Positions 54,410-63,171 are shown, counted from the stretch's first letter. The stretch is DNA of 64,000 nucleotides from DASZHJ01 sp035604335 (GCA_035604335.1 DATNIT010000221.1:1-64000), one strand, 5' to 3'. Notes: generated from the sequence alone by a model not told the origin. A program made the numbers and translations.

Positions 54410-55273
54410 ATGCACACAGTTGGCAGCGGGATACTCATCGACGACTGCGGTGAGCCATGGCCGGACAACTCGGCGGCGCTCGCGCGTCGGCTCGGCTATC
54501 GAGAGCCCGACTTCGACGCGCCCGCCTATGCTGTCCGCAATCTCGGGTTTATCCACGTGCGCCATCACGAGGAAGGCGTGCGGGTATCGCTCCGCTCGGG
54601 GACGTTCAGTTTGCTCACTCTGACCGCCGCGCTCTATGCGCTCATAGACCGGCGGCCGCGGCGTATCGTGCTGGCGGTGTTCTGGGGCGAGGATTGGTCC
54701 TACGAGATGTTCACGGGCCTCGGCTCTTTCGCGGAGCGCGCCGAGGATCTCGCGGCCGGCGAGCCTGTGGCAGGGCGCCCGCGCTGGCTCGCGGTGGAGA
54801 AGAAACTCGATGCCCTGGAGCAGCCCGCCTTCGCGAAAGTGAGTCCGGTGGTCGAACTGTGGAAGTCGAACCGCGGGCATCTGAGCGCGGAATTGAACGA
54901 GATCTTGCGCGCGACCGATCTCTTGCAGCGCGCGGTTCTGGTCCGAAAGCTGCCGCACTCCTCGCGCCTCGTCTATCAGCACTTCGGCGGCGGCATCAAG
55001 ATGATGCGGCCCTGCGAGACCTTCGAGATGGTCGGGCGCGACGCGCACGACGTTCCCGACAAGGAATACGGCGATTGGGTCGCTGACAGCTACGGCGAGG
55101 CGCTGTCCCGCCGCCGCCTGCGTCTCGATGGCGTGCGAGCGACCGTCAGCACCTCGCAGTCCGCGACCTTGCGGGTGCGCTATGACCGGCTGCTGATGCC
55201 CTGGCGTCGCGGCAACTCGGATCTGTTCGTGCTCGGTCTCTCGATGCGCCGCCAGCTGTCGACGGTGGCCTGA
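54410..55273 (+). CDS. Hypothetical protein with PAS_5-like end
   Basis: A 287-residue protein without a firm family. The first part (DAPAYAVRNLGFIHVRHHEE) could be a sensor fold, and the end RVRYDRLLMPWRRGNSDLFV resembles the PAS_5 domain of alphaproteobacterial proteins (typical run YDRLLLP). No signal or membrane segment is seen. It lies after an Xre regulator and overlaps the convergent GNAT-like gene by 94 bases. Function unknown. Confidence 0.7.
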   Translation: MHTVGSGILIDDCGEPWPDNSAALARRLGYREPDFDAPAYAVRNLGFIHVRHHEEGVRVSLRSGTFSLLTLTAALYALIDRRPRRIVLAVFWGEDWSYEMFTGLGSFAERAEDLAAGEPVAGRPRWLAVEKKLDALEQPAFAKVSPVVELWKSNRGHLSAELNEILRATDLLQRAVLVRKLPHSSRLVYQHFGGGIKMMRPCETFEMVGRDAHDVPDKEYGDWVADSYGEALSRRRLRLDGVRATVSTSQSATLRVRYDRLLMPWRRGNSDLFVLGLSMRRQLSTVA

Positions 55274-55992
55274 TCGACGATCCGCGCGACGTCGGAGAGC
55301 ATGGCATCGCGGCCCATCCACATCAGCAGCAGCGGCAGGTCGCCGCGGAAGGCCATGCGCAGCAACACCGATTCCTCGACCTCGTAAGGTCCGTTCGCTC
55401 GCACCAGCCCCTTGGCGTGCGTCTTGTGCTCGACCAGTCCCCAGGTGCACGCCGTATCCCAGCGAGAATAGGCATAGGCACGGGAAATTCTCGGCATCAA
55501 CGCGGCGAGGCCTTTGCCTCGGAAATCCGGCCGCACCCAGACTGCGCCGCCGTAAGCGACCCGGCCTCGAATGAGCGCCGCCGACGGAGCCTCGACCTCG
55601 ATCGATTCACCGGCGGCCACTCGAGGCTCGGGATCTTCATAGAACGCCCGCATGGAGCGCAGCTCGGCCGCGAGCGTGGTGTGCTCCCAGTCGAAGAACC
55701 GCGCGGCGTGGGTCGCCACGGCTTCGTTGTTTTCGTCGATCGCCTCGAGCCAGAAGGCGCTGTCGAAACGGAGATTGCTGAACTCCGGATCGAAGACGGG
55801 AGCCAGCGCAGGCCAGCTGTCGCGGTGGCGCCGATTGAGCGCGACCAGCGCATCGAAATCTCCGCGGAGCCGCAAACGTACGCCCTGGTCGCGCGCCGCG
55901 GTGTCCGCGATGAGGAAGAAGCGCCCGAGCAGATCGTGCGGACCATGCAACAGCGTGATCTGGTCGAGCAGGCGGCGATGACGGATGAACAT
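55180..55992 (-). CDS. Hypothetical protein with weak GNAT-like motif
   Basis: A 270-residue protein. The segment GRVAYGGAVWVRPDFRGKGL followed by AALMPRISRAYA resembles a GNAT acetyl-CoA-binding loop (RxxGxG/A), but the rest is not recognised, so the assignment is weak. The start at 55992 is preceded by GGAGGTCTC. The last 94 bases run antisense to the PAS_5-like gene. It is divergent from the valine-degradation operon. Function unknown. Confidence 0.65.
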   Translation of the reverse strand: MFIRHRRLLDQITLLHGPHDLLGRFFLIADTAARDQGVRLRLRGDFDALVALNRRHRDSWPALAPVFDPEFSNLRFDSAFWLEAIDENNEAVATHAARFFDWEHTTLAAELRSMRAFYEDPEPRVAAGESIEVEAPSAALIRGRVAYGGAVWVRPDFRGKGLAALMPRISRAYAYSRWDTACTWGLVEHKTHAKGLVRANGPYEVEESVLLRMAFRGDLPLLLMWMGRDAMLSDVARIVDQATVDSWRRIERPSTNRSELPRRQGISSRS

Positions 55993-56214
55993 GGGTGAGA
56001 CCTCCTGTGGTTTGCCGTCGCCTTTGCCATGACGGCCCATGCACTGAGAGATAGAAGCAGTCTCCCAGATGCCATGCTCCCGAGCACGGGCGACTCGACA
56101 TTGGGCACCGCGACTCGGGTGTTTTTTCGTCGAGCGGCCTTCGCGACTCGGCCTCGCGTTGCTGCGGAGAGCCGCCGCCGCTATCATCCGCGCCCTTGCG
56201 GAGACTCGGGATTC

Positions 56215-57354
56215 ATGGACTTCGAGCTCAGCGACGAGCAGCGCGTGATCCAATCGACGGCGCGGGATTTCGCCGAGCGCGAGTTCCGCCCGCACGCGGC
56301 CGAGTGGGACGAGCGCGAGATCTTTCCGGTCGAGGCGCTGCGCGAGGCCGCGGCGCTGGGTTTCGCCGGCGTCTATGTCAGGGATGACGTCGGTGGTTCC
56401 GCGCTTTCGCGTCTCGACGCCGCGCTGATCTTCGAGGAGCTCGCGACCGGCTGCGTCTCAACCGCGGCCTATCTCTCGATCCACAACATGGCCGCGTGGA
56501 TGATCGATCGCTTCGGCAACGCCGAGCAGCGCAAGCGGTTCCTGCCTCGGCTCACGACCATGGAGCACTTCGCGAGCTATTGCCTGACCGAGCCGGGCGC
56601 GGGCTCGGATGCCGCCAATCTCAAATCGCGCGCGGTACACGAGGGCGAGCACTACGTCATCGACGGCGCCAAAGCCTTCATCTCGGGCGGGCTCTCGAGC
56701 GACGTCTTCGTCTGCATGCTCCGGACGGGCGGTGGCGGCCCCAAGGGCATCTCGACCATCGTGGTGGAGAAAGGGACACCCGGCCTCTCCTTCGGAAAGA
56801 AGGAGAAGAAGCTCGGCTGGAACAGCCAGCCGACCGCCATGGTGTTGTTCGAGAATTGCCGCGTGCCCGTCGCCAACCGCCTGGGCGAGGAAGGCGACGG
56901 CTTCAAGATCGCCATGATGGGCCTCGACGGCGGGCGCCTCAACATCGCGGCCTGCTCGCTTGGCGGCGCGCGCGCCTGCCTCGATGCCGCGCGCGAGTAC
57001 ATGGGCGTGCGCGAGCAGTTCGGCAAGAAGCTCGCTGAGTTCCAGGCGCTGCAATTCAAGCTCGCGGACATGGCGACCGATCTCGATGCCGCGCGGCTGA
57101 TGGTGCACCGCGCGGCAGCGCACCTCGATGCGGGGCATCCCGACGCGACACTCCATTGCGCCATGGCCAAGCGCTTCGCCACCGACGTGGGCTTCCGAGT
57201 CTGCAACGACGCGCTGCAGCTGCACGGCGGCTACGGATATATTCGCGACCTCCCAATCGAGCGATATCTGCGCGACGTGCGGGTGCATCAGATCCTCGAA
57301 GGCACCAACGAGATCATGCGCGTGATCATCGCCCGGCGCCTGCTCGGAGCATGA
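56215..57354 (+). CDS. Acyl-CoA dehydrogenase, probably isobutyryl-CoA dehydrogenase
   Basis: A 379-residue FAD acyl-CoA dehydrogenase. YCLTEPGAGSDAANLKSRA and FISGGLSSDVFVCMLRT are standard; the catalytic base is E362 in LEGTNEIMRV. The next two genes are 3-hydroxyisobutyryl-CoA hydrolase and 3-hydroxyisobutyrate dehydrogenase, so oxidation of isobutyryl-CoA in valine breakdown is the natural role. The ATG at 56215 starts the family N terminus (MDFELSDEQRVIQ). Its stop overlaps the next start (ATGA). Confidence 0.93.
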   Translation: MDFELSDEQRVIQSTARDFAEREFRPHAAEWDEREIFPVEALREAAALGFAGVYVRDDVGGSALSRLDAALIFEELATGCVSTAAYLSIHNMAAWMIDRFGNAEQRKRFLPRLTTMEHFASYCLTEPGAGSDAANLKSRAVHEGEHYVIDGAKAFISGGLSSDVFVCMLRTGGGGPKGISTIVVEKGTPGLSFGKKEKKLGWNSQPTAMVLFENCRVPVANRLGEEGDGFKIAMMGLDGGRLNIAACSLGGARACLDAAREYMGVREQFGKKLAEFQALQFKLADMATDLDAARLMVHRAAAHLDAGHPDATLHCAMAKRFATDVGFRVCNDALQLHGGYGYIRDLPIERYLRDVRVHQILEGTNEIMRVIIARRLLGA

Positions 57355-58430
57355 GCGCGACCGACGAGATAGTGCTGGAGCGCCGCGGCGCGCTTGGCGT
57401 GGTCACCCTCAATCGGCCGAAAGCGCTCAATACGCTGAGCCTTGCGATGTACCGCGTGATGGATCCGAAGCTCGTGGAGTGGGGCGCGGATCGCGCCGTG
57501 AGCGCGATCGTGGTGCGGGGTGCCGGCGACCGCGCGTTCTGCGCGGGCGGCGACGTCCGCGCGATCTACGACGCGCGTGCCCATCCGCAAGACCGACCCG
57601 GCGATTACAAGTCGGATTTCTTCCGCGAGGAGTATCGGCTCATCGAGCGCGTGCACCGGTTCCCCAAACCCTATATCGCGCTGATGGACGGCATCGCCAT
57701 GGGCGGCGGCATGGGCGTGTCGGTGAACGGCTCGCATCGGGTTGCCACCGAGCGCAGCCTCTGCGCCATGCCCGAGGTGCACATCGGGCTGTTCCCGGAT
57801 GTGGGCGCCACGCGCTATCTCAATCTTTGTCCCGGCAGGATCGGCCTTTATCTTGCGCTGACGGGCGCGCGCATCAAGGCCGCGGACATGCTCTATTGCG
57901 GCTTCGCCACGCGCTACGTGCCCCATGCCCGTGTCGCGGAACTCACCGACGCATTGGCGGCGATCGATTGGCTCGCGGGCGAGGAGCGCGCGCAAGTGGA
58001 CGCCGTGCTCGCGCGCCGCCACGAGAGCCCGGGCGATCCGCCGCTCGCCGCGCTCCGTGAGCCGATCGATCGCTGCTTCGCCGGCGCCAGCGTCGAGGCG
58101 ATTCTGGAGGCGCTCGCGAAAGAGGGCACGGCCTGGGCGCGCGAGACCCGCGACACCATGGAGCGGGCCTCGCCCATCAGCCTCAAGATCACGTTTCATC
58201 AAATGAGGCTCGGCGATGCCCGCATGGACATCGAGACGGCTTTGGCGCTGGAATACCGCATGACCCAGCACGTGATGGCGGCGCGGGATTTCTACGAGGG
58301 GATCCGCGCGGTCCTGGTGGACAAGGACCAGAAGCCCCGCTGGGAGCACGCTTCGCTCGCCGAGATCGGAGAGCACGAGGTCGCGCGCTACTTCGAGAGC
58401 CTCGGCGAGCGGGAGCTGGTATTCGACTGA
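57351..58430 (+). CDS. 3-hydroxyisobutyryl-CoA hydrolase
   Basis: A 359-residue crotonase-fold hydrolase of valine degradation. GAGDRAFCAGGDVRAIY and MDGIAMGGGMGVSVNGSHRV form the oxyanion hole and MPEVHIGLFPDVGATRYL holds the catalytic Glu/Asp of HIBCH. The length and C-terminal helical lid separate it from enoyl-CoA hydratases. It overlaps the acyl-CoA dehydrogenase by four bases and is followed 16 bases later by mmsB. Confidence 0.93.
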   Translation: MSATDEIVLERRGALGVVTLNRPKALNTLSLAMYRVMDPKLVEWGADRAVSAIVVRGAGDRAFCAGGDVRAIYDARAHPQDRPGDYKSDFFREEYRLIERVHRFPKPYIALMDGIAMGGGMGVSVNGSHRVATERSLCAMPEVHIGLFPDVGATRYLNLCPGRIGLYLALTGARIKAADMLYCGFATRYVPHARVAELTDALAAIDWLAGEERAQVDAVLARRHESPGDPPLAALREPIDRCFAGASVEAILEALAKEGTAWARETRDTMERASPISLKITFHQMRLGDARMDIETALALEYRMTQHVMAARDFYEGIRAVLVDKDQKPRWEHASLAEIGEHEVARYFESLGERELVFD

Positions 58431-58446
58431 TGATGGGGAGGACGTC

Positions 58447-59337
58447 ATGAGCAAGATCGCATTCATCGGCCTCGGCAACATGGGCGGACCCATGTCCGCC
58501 AACCTGCTCAAGGCCGGCCACGAGGTCATCGGCTTCGATCTCGTGCCGGCGGCGCTCGACGGCTTCGTGAAGGCGGGCGGCACGGCGGCGAAGAGCGCCG
58601 CCGCGGCCGTGGCCGAGGCGGAGATCGCGATCACGATGTTGCCAGCGGGCGCCCACGTGCGGGCGGCCTACACCGGCGACGGCGGCGTGTTCCCCCATGC
58701 GCGCACGGGCGCGCTGCTGATCGACAGTTCGACCATCGACGTCGAGACCGCGCGTTTCGTCGCCAAGGCGGCCGCCGAGCGCGGCTTCGACATGGTGGAC
58801 GCGCCGGTCTCGGGCGGCGTCGGCGGCGCGGCGGCGGGGACGCTCACCTTCATGGTGGGCGGCAGCGCCTCGGGTTTCGAGCGCGCGCGGCCGATCCTGG
58901 AGAGGATGGGCAAGACGATCGTCCACGCCGGGCCCGCCGGCAACGGACAAGCCGCGAAGATCTGCAACAACATGATGCTCGCGGTCGCGATGATCGGCGT
59001 CTGCGAGGGTTTCCAGCTCGCGGAGAGGCTCGGTCTCGATATTCAGAAGCTCTACGACATCAGCTCGAAGTCGTCGGGGCAGAGCTGGGCGATGACGAGC
59101 TACTGCCCGGTGCCGGGGCCGGTGGCGGCGGCGCCCTCGAACCGCGATTACCAGGCGGGCTTCACCGCGGACATGATGCTCAAGGACTTGAAGCTGGCGC
59201 AGCAGGCGGCCCAGACCGCGGGTGCCGTCACGCCGCTGGGAGCCGAGGCGGCGGCGCTCTACCAGCTCCTCGCGGGGTCGGGCCTCGGTCCCAAGGATTT
59301 CTCGGTGATGTTCCGGTTTCTGAAGGGCGAGCGCTGA
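58447..59337 (+). CDS. mmsB: 3-hydroxyisobutyrate dehydrogenase
   Basis: A 296-residue beta-hydroxyacid dehydrogenase. IAFIGLGNMGGPMSANLLKA is the NAD site, DAPVSGGVGGAAAGTLTFMV the substrate site, and GNGQAAKICNNMML carries the catalytic lysine. With the two genes before it, it takes isobutyryl-CoA to methylmalonate semialdehyde; mmsA is not in the window. A strong GGGGAGGA ribosome site precedes the ATG. Confidence 0.95.
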   Translation: MSKIAFIGLGNMGGPMSANLLKAGHEVIGFDLVPAALDGFVKAGGTAAKSAAAAVAEAEIAITMLPAGAHVRAAYTGDGGVFPHARTGALLIDSSTIDVETARFVAKAAAERGFDMVDAPVSGGVGGAAAGTLTFMVGGSASGFERARPILERMGKTIVHAGPAGNGQAAKICNNMMLAVAMIGVCEGFQLAERLGLDIQKLYDISSKSSGQSWAMTSYCPVPGPVAAAPSNRDYQAGFTADMMLKDLKLAQQAAQTAGAVTPLGAEAAALYQLLAGSGLGPKDFSVMFRFLKGER

Positions 59338-59455
59338 TCTGCGTGCCCCATTTTTGACACGCGGGCGTACAGCGGTTCGGGCAAGCGAGCCCAACGGTTG
59401 GGCGCGCACAAGCTGCGGAAATCTCAATGTTTTCCGTCAGTTTCGCGGGTTTCGC

Positions 59456-59469
59456 CAAAATGCATTTTG
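59456..59469. promoter_or_regulatory. 14-bp perfect palindrome upstream of the LdtR-like regulator
   Basis: CAAAATGCATTTTG is a perfect dyad 66 bases before the LdtR-like ATG at 59535, in an AT-rich patch unlike the surrounding GC-rich sequence. MarR dimers bind dyads of this kind and commonly repress themselves. A TTGCTT begins at 59467 and might be a -35 element overlapped by the site. Confidence 0.5.
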
Positions 59470-59534
59470 CTTACGATCCATTAACCAATAAACCTGTAGC
59501 ATTCGCCCACTTGACTGCAGAACCGAGGGCACCC

Positions 59535-60017
59535 ATGGACGCCGCTTATCTTGATGTCATCGCTCTGGTTGAGCGCCTGCACCGCCAGTTCCTGGAGGTG
59601 GTGAAGCTGGAGCTCGACAACCAGGGCATCCACGACATCAACAACGTGCAGGCAATGATCCTGTTCAACATCGGCGACCTCGAGATGACGGTCGGCGAGT
59701 TGACGCTGCGCGGCTGCTATCTCGGCTCGAACGTCTCCTACAACGTGAAGAAGATGGTCGAGGCGGGTTACATCCAGCAGGAGCGCTCGCTCCATGACCG
59801 CCGCTCCGTGCGCGTGCGCCTGACCGACAAGGGCCAGGATCTCCGCAAGAAGATCATCGTCATGCATCAGCGGCACGTGGCCGCTCTCGCGAAGGGTCCG
59901 ATCAAGAACGAGGACCTCGTCGCGGTGCACGGCACGCTGCGCCGGCTCGATCGCTTCTGGACTCAGCTCGTCGAGCTCGGCCCCCGCGCGCTGCAGATGG
60001 TCTCGCCGGCCGCCTAA
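59535..60017 (+). CDS. ldtR: LdtR-like MarR-family transcriptional regulator
   Basis: A 160-residue winged-helix regulator. YLDVIALVERLHRQFLEVVK and LGSNVSYNVKKMVEAGYIQQERSLHDRRSV (as LGSNVSYNVKKMVEAGYI and ERSLHDRRSVRVRLTDKG) are close to LdtR of Liberibacter and Sinorhizobium, which controls an L,D-transpeptidase and osmotic or stress response. The start at 59535 matches that family; an in-frame leader begins at 59427 but is not conserved. A palindrome 66 bases upstream is a candidate operator. No transpeptidase gene is nearby. Confidence 0.85.
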   Translation: MDAAYLDVIALVERLHRQFLEVVKLELDNQGIHDINNVQAMILFNIGDLEMTVGELTLRGCYLGSNVSYNVKKMVEAGYIQQERSLHDRRSVRVRLTDKGQDLRKKIIVMHQRHVAALAKGPIKNEDLVAVHGTLRRLDRFWTQLVELGPRALQMVSPAA

Positions 60018-60152
60018 CTTCGTCCCGCTTTTTGCCCTGAACTGAGGCTCCGGCACGCGATTTGCGCGTGATAGGGTGCGCCCCATGATAGGGACGCATC
60101 TTACGAGGCCGCTCGTCATGGGACCGTCACGCCGTCTGCCGACGATCCCGCG

Positions 60153-61451
60153 ATGAGCGGATCGGAGGAAGCCGCGCCCGCGCCGCGCGCGCGTCTCCGG
60201 ATCTGGCAGTGGCTGGGACCCGGACTCATCACCGGCGCCTCCGACGACGATCCCAGCGGCATCGCAACCTACTCTCAAGTCGGCGCGCAGTTTGGCTACG
60301 GCCTGAGCTGGGTGATGCTGTTCAGCTTTCCGCTGATGGCCGCCATCCAGGAAATCTGCGCCCGCATCGGCCGGGTCACCGGCGAGGGGATCGCGGGCAA
60401 TCTTCGGCGCTACTATCCGGCCTGGCTCCTCCAGGCGACCGTGGGTCTGCTGCTGATCGCCAATGTGATCAACCTCGGCGCCGACCTCGGCGCGATGGGC
60501 GACGCGCTCTATCTCGTGCTCGGCGGCGCACCGAAGCTCTTGTATGTCGTCCTGTTCGGCGCGCTCTGCGTCGGCCTTGAGATCTTCATGAAGTATCGCA
60601 ACTACGTGAACGTTCTCAAATGGACGACGATCTCGCTGTTCTCGTATTTCATCACCGCGTTGGTGGTCGAGGTCCCATGGCTGCAGGTGTTGCACGACAC
60701 TCTCGTTCCCTCCATTTCGCTCGAGACGAAATACGTCGTGTCGATCGTGGCGGTGATGGGCACGACGATCAGCCCCTACCTTTTCTTCTGGCAATCCTCT
60801 CAGGAGGCGGAGGACGAGCGCATCGACCCGCTCGCGCATCCGCTGGTCGATGCGCCGAACGAGGCGCCCACCGAGATCCGCCGCATCCGGATCGACACCT
60901 ATCTCGGAATGGGGTTCTCGAACCTGATTTCGCTCTTCATCATCATCACCACAGCGGCGACGCTCAACGCGCGCGGCATCACCGACATCGCGACCTCGGC
61001 CCAGGCGGCGGAAGCGTTGCGGCCGATCGCGGGCGAGTTCGCCTTCCTGGTCTTTGCGCTGGGCATCGTCGGCACGGGACTGCTGGCGGTACCGGTCCTC
61101 GCGGGGTCCGCGGCCTATGCGGTCGGCGAGGCGCTGCAGTGGCCGACCGGCCTCGCGCGGCTTCCCATGGAGGCCCGGGCGTTCTACGGCACGATCGCCT
61201 TTGCCACACTGGTCGGAGTGGCCATGAATTTCATCGGCGTCGATCCGATCAAGGCCTTGTTCTGGACCGCGGTGCTGAACGGGGTGATCGCGGTGCCCTT
61301 GATGGCGGTCAGCATGATCATGGCGATGTCGTCGCGCGTGATGGGGCGGTTTATCCTGCCGAAGCCGCTGGCGGTCATGGGTTGGCTCGCCACGGGCGTG
61401 ATGGCGGTGATCGTGGCGGCGATGTTTCTGACCTGGAACCAACAGGGATAA
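60153..61451 (+). CDS. NRAMP-family divalent metal transporter
   Basis: A 432-residue membrane protein with about 11 hydrophobic segments. The first helix has GASDDDPSGIATYSQVGAQF, where D33-P34-S35-G36 replaces the DPGN metal-binding motif; the sixth has MGTTISPYLFFWQSSQEAED. Other bacterial NRAMP relatives with DPSG-like motifs are known, and substrate preference may differ (Mn, Fe or Mg). A TGATAGGG direct repeat at 60069 and 60086 precedes it. It ends just before the P1 peptidase gene. Confidence 0.88.
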   Translation: MSGSEEAAPAPRARLRIWQWLGPGLITGASDDDPSGIATYSQVGAQFGYGLSWVMLFSFPLMAAIQEICARIGRVTGEGIAGNLRRYYPAWLLQATVGLLLIANVINLGADLGAMGDALYLVLGGAPKLLYVVLFGALCVGLEIFMKYRNYVNVLKWTTISLFSYFITALVVEVPWLQVLHDTLVPSISLETKYVVSIVAVMGTTISPYLFFWQSSQEAEDERIDPLAHPLVDAPNEAPTEIRRIRIDTYLGMGFSNLISLFIIITTAATLNARGITDIATSAQAAEALRPIAGEFAFLVFALGIVGTGLLAVPVLAGSAAYAVGEALQWPTGLARLPMEARAFYGTIAFATLVGVAMNFIGVDPIKALFWTAVLNGVIAVPLMAVSMIMAMSSRVMGRFILPKPLAVMGWLATGVMAVIVAAMFLTWNQQG

Positions 61452-61457
61452 CGGCCC

Positions 61458-62528
61458 ATGACGAAGCGTGCGCGGCTGCGCGAGTTGGGTATTCGGGTCG
61501 GACGGCTGGAGCCGGGCCCGCTCAACGCCATCACCGATGTCGCCGGCGTCGAGGTCGGCTATGCCACCATCGTCGAGGATGCGCCGGCGGTCTTGCGCAC
61601 GGGCGTCACGGCGATCTGGCCGGGCGCCCGCGATATCCTGGCGCGGCCGGTCTTCGCGGGCATCCATTCCTTCAATGGCAATGGCGAGATGACGGGCTCG
61701 CATTGGATCGCCGAGCAAGGGCTGCTCACCACGCCGATCGCCATCACCAACACGCACAGCGTGGGCCTGGTGCGCGACGCTGTCGGCGCATATTTGCTTC
61801 GGCAGGGCGGCGACGCGCCGTGGCTGCTGCCGGTGGCCGGCGAGACCTTTGACGGAAGGCTCAGCGACAGCGCGCAGCTGGCGGTCACCCTGGATCACGT
61901 GTTCGCGGCCTTGGCGAACGCGTCAGACGGCGCGATCGCCGAGGGCAATGTCGGCGGCGGCACCGGCATGATCTGCCACGAGTTCAAGGGCGGCACCGGC
62001 ACCGCCTCGCGCGCGGTCCGCGAGGCCGGCGCGCGCTATACCGTGGGCGCGCTCGTGCAGGCGAATTACGGCCAGCGGGAGCTCCTGCGCGTCGACGGCG
62101 TGCCCGTGGGCGAGGCGATCGGGATCGACGCGGTACCCTCGCCACGGCGGCCCTCGAGCGACACGGGCTCGATCATCGTGGTGCTCGCGAGCGATGCGCC
62201 GCTGCTGCCGATCCAGTGCCAGCGCCTGGCGCGCCGCGCGACCACCGGTCTCGCCTGGGTCGGCGGCGTCGGCGCCAACAGCAGCGGCGACATCTTCATC
62301 GCCTTCAGCACCGCCAACCGCATCGACCCGAGGGCGCCGACCTCGGCGGTGACCATGGTCTCGCCCGACACCATGACCCTGCTCTTCCGCGCCGCCGCCG
62401 AGGCGACCGAGGAGGCGATCCTCAACGCCCTCTGCATGGCCGAGACCATGAAGGGCCATAGCGCCACCGCCCATGCCCTGTCGCTCGACCGGCTGCAGGA
62501 GGTGATGCGGGAGCACAAGCGGCTCTGA
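61458..62528 (+). CDS. P1-family aminopeptidase (DmpA/BapA-like)
   Basis: A 356-residue Ntn-type hydrolase. The likely self-cleavage site is G237-S238 in DTGSIIVVLASDAPLLPIQC, where the serine becomes the N terminus of the beta chain. NVGGGTGMICHEFKGGTGTA is the conserved oxyanion segment. Relatives cleave beta-peptides or D- and L-amino acid amides. There is no signal peptide. It follows the NRAMP gene by six bases. Its last 107 bases are antisense to the end of the gene at 62422-63141. Confidence 0.9.
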   Translation: MTKRARLRELGIRVGRLEPGPLNAITDVAGVEVGYATIVEDAPAVLRTGVTAIWPGARDILARPVFAGIHSFNGNGEMTGSHWIAEQGLLTTPIAITNTHSVGLVRDAVGAYLLRQGGDAPWLLPVAGETFDGRLSDSAQLAVTLDHVFAALANASDGAIAEGNVGGGTGMICHEFKGGTGTASRAVREAGARYTVGALVQANYGQRELLRVDGVPVGEAIGIDAVPSPRRPSSDTGSIIVVLASDAPLLPIQCQRLARRATTGLAWVGGVGANSSGDIFIAFSTANRIDPRAPTSAVTMVSPDTMTLLFRAAAEATEEAILNALCMAETMKGHSATAHALSLDRLQEVMREHKRL

Positions 62529-63141
62529 CATCCCGCTCGTCGCCCGGGCGGGATTGGGTTCGTTTCGCAGAATCGTTTTTTTGCGCGCCCCCCTCCCTAC
62601 CCTCCCCCTCGAGGGGGAGGGGCAATGGACTGCGATCGCTTCCGTCGCCGCATGATCCCGCAAGAATCCCCCTCCCCCCTCGAGGGGGAGGGTAGGGAGG
62701 GGGGGTAGCCCCTGATTCGAATCCCGCCCGTCCGCGCTCCAGCAGCGCGAGCGCGCGGTGGAAGGCGCGGTCCGCCGCGACTTCGTAGCGCCGAAGCGCG
62801 TCGAGCTCGCGACCGTCGTCGGAGAACGCCTCGTCCCAAGACCCCGCCCGATTGAAGAACGCTGCCTCCGCGCGGGCGGCGCGGCGAAGCCGCCACGCCG
62901 CCTCTACCGCGGTCTCGGCAAGGAGCTCTTCCCGAGCGCCCCGCGGCGCCAGGGCCGTGCGCATCTCCGCGCGAAACCGTTGGAAGTGGTGAGCATCCTC
63001 ATCGCAAACCACGGCGCGCCGCGCGGTCAGCCCGTGGCGCAGGGCATTCCGGCTGGACGCGAACCTTCCCGCGGCGGTTCTAGGACCGGTGCTCCTCAAC
63101 GCGTTGCGGCGGTTGGCGGCAATTTGCTTGGCGGTGGCCAT
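62422..63141 (-). CDS. Small basic protein with a repeat-derived tail
   Basis: A 239-residue protein. The first 155 residues (MATAKQIAANRRNALRSTGP onward, then SRNALRHGLTARRAV and a helical region AAWRLRRAARAEAAFFNRAG) belong to a small basic family common in Bradyrhizobium-like genomes and of unknown function. After about residue 155 the frame runs through inverted repeat locus C and reads Pro/Arg/Gly-rich sequence, ending antisense to the P1 gene. The tail is probably not native; other members end with NEPN-type runs, and one such stretch (RNEPNPA) lies in another frame at about 62540-62570. A consensus promoter lies 31 bases upstream. Confidence 0.6.
   Translation of the reverse strand: MATAKQIAANRRNALRSTGPRTAAGRFASSRNALRHGLTARRAVVCDEDAHHFQRFRAEMRTALAPRGAREELLAETAVEAAWRLRRAARAEAAFFNRAGSWDEAFSDDGRELDALRRYEVAADRAFHRALALLERGRAGFESGATPPPYPPPRGGRGILAGSCGDGSDRSPLPLPLEGEGREGGAQKNDSAKRTQSRPGDERDVRAACAPASPPAAGRATGHGRWRYGPSWSRPCRGR
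62588..62705. repeat. Nested GC-rich inverted repeat, locus C
   Basis: Outer arms CCCTCCCTACCCT (from 62591) and AGGGTAGGGAGGG (to about 62702) surround two CCCCCTCGAGGGGG hairpins (62604-62617 and 62675-62688). Total span is about 118 bases. Its layout (outer arms, two internal hairpins, unrelated middle) is that of locus B with a diverged core. It lies after the P1 gene and inside the coding frame of the basic protein gene on the minus strand. Confidence 0.75.
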
Positions 63142-63171
63142 TGGATCGGCTCCGGACCGGTGAACGTGCGG

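Noticed and set aside
60069..60093. TGATAGGG direct repeat before the NRAMP gene as a metal riboswitch or operator
   Set aside because: Two eight-base copies 17 bases apart; no fold matching the yybP-ykoY manganese riboswitch could be drawn.
59481..61898. 805-residue minus-strand frame opposite the NRAMP and MarR genes
   Set aside because: Antisense shadow of two recognised genes; its His/Asp/Arg-rich composition is typical of reverse-strand reading at high GC.
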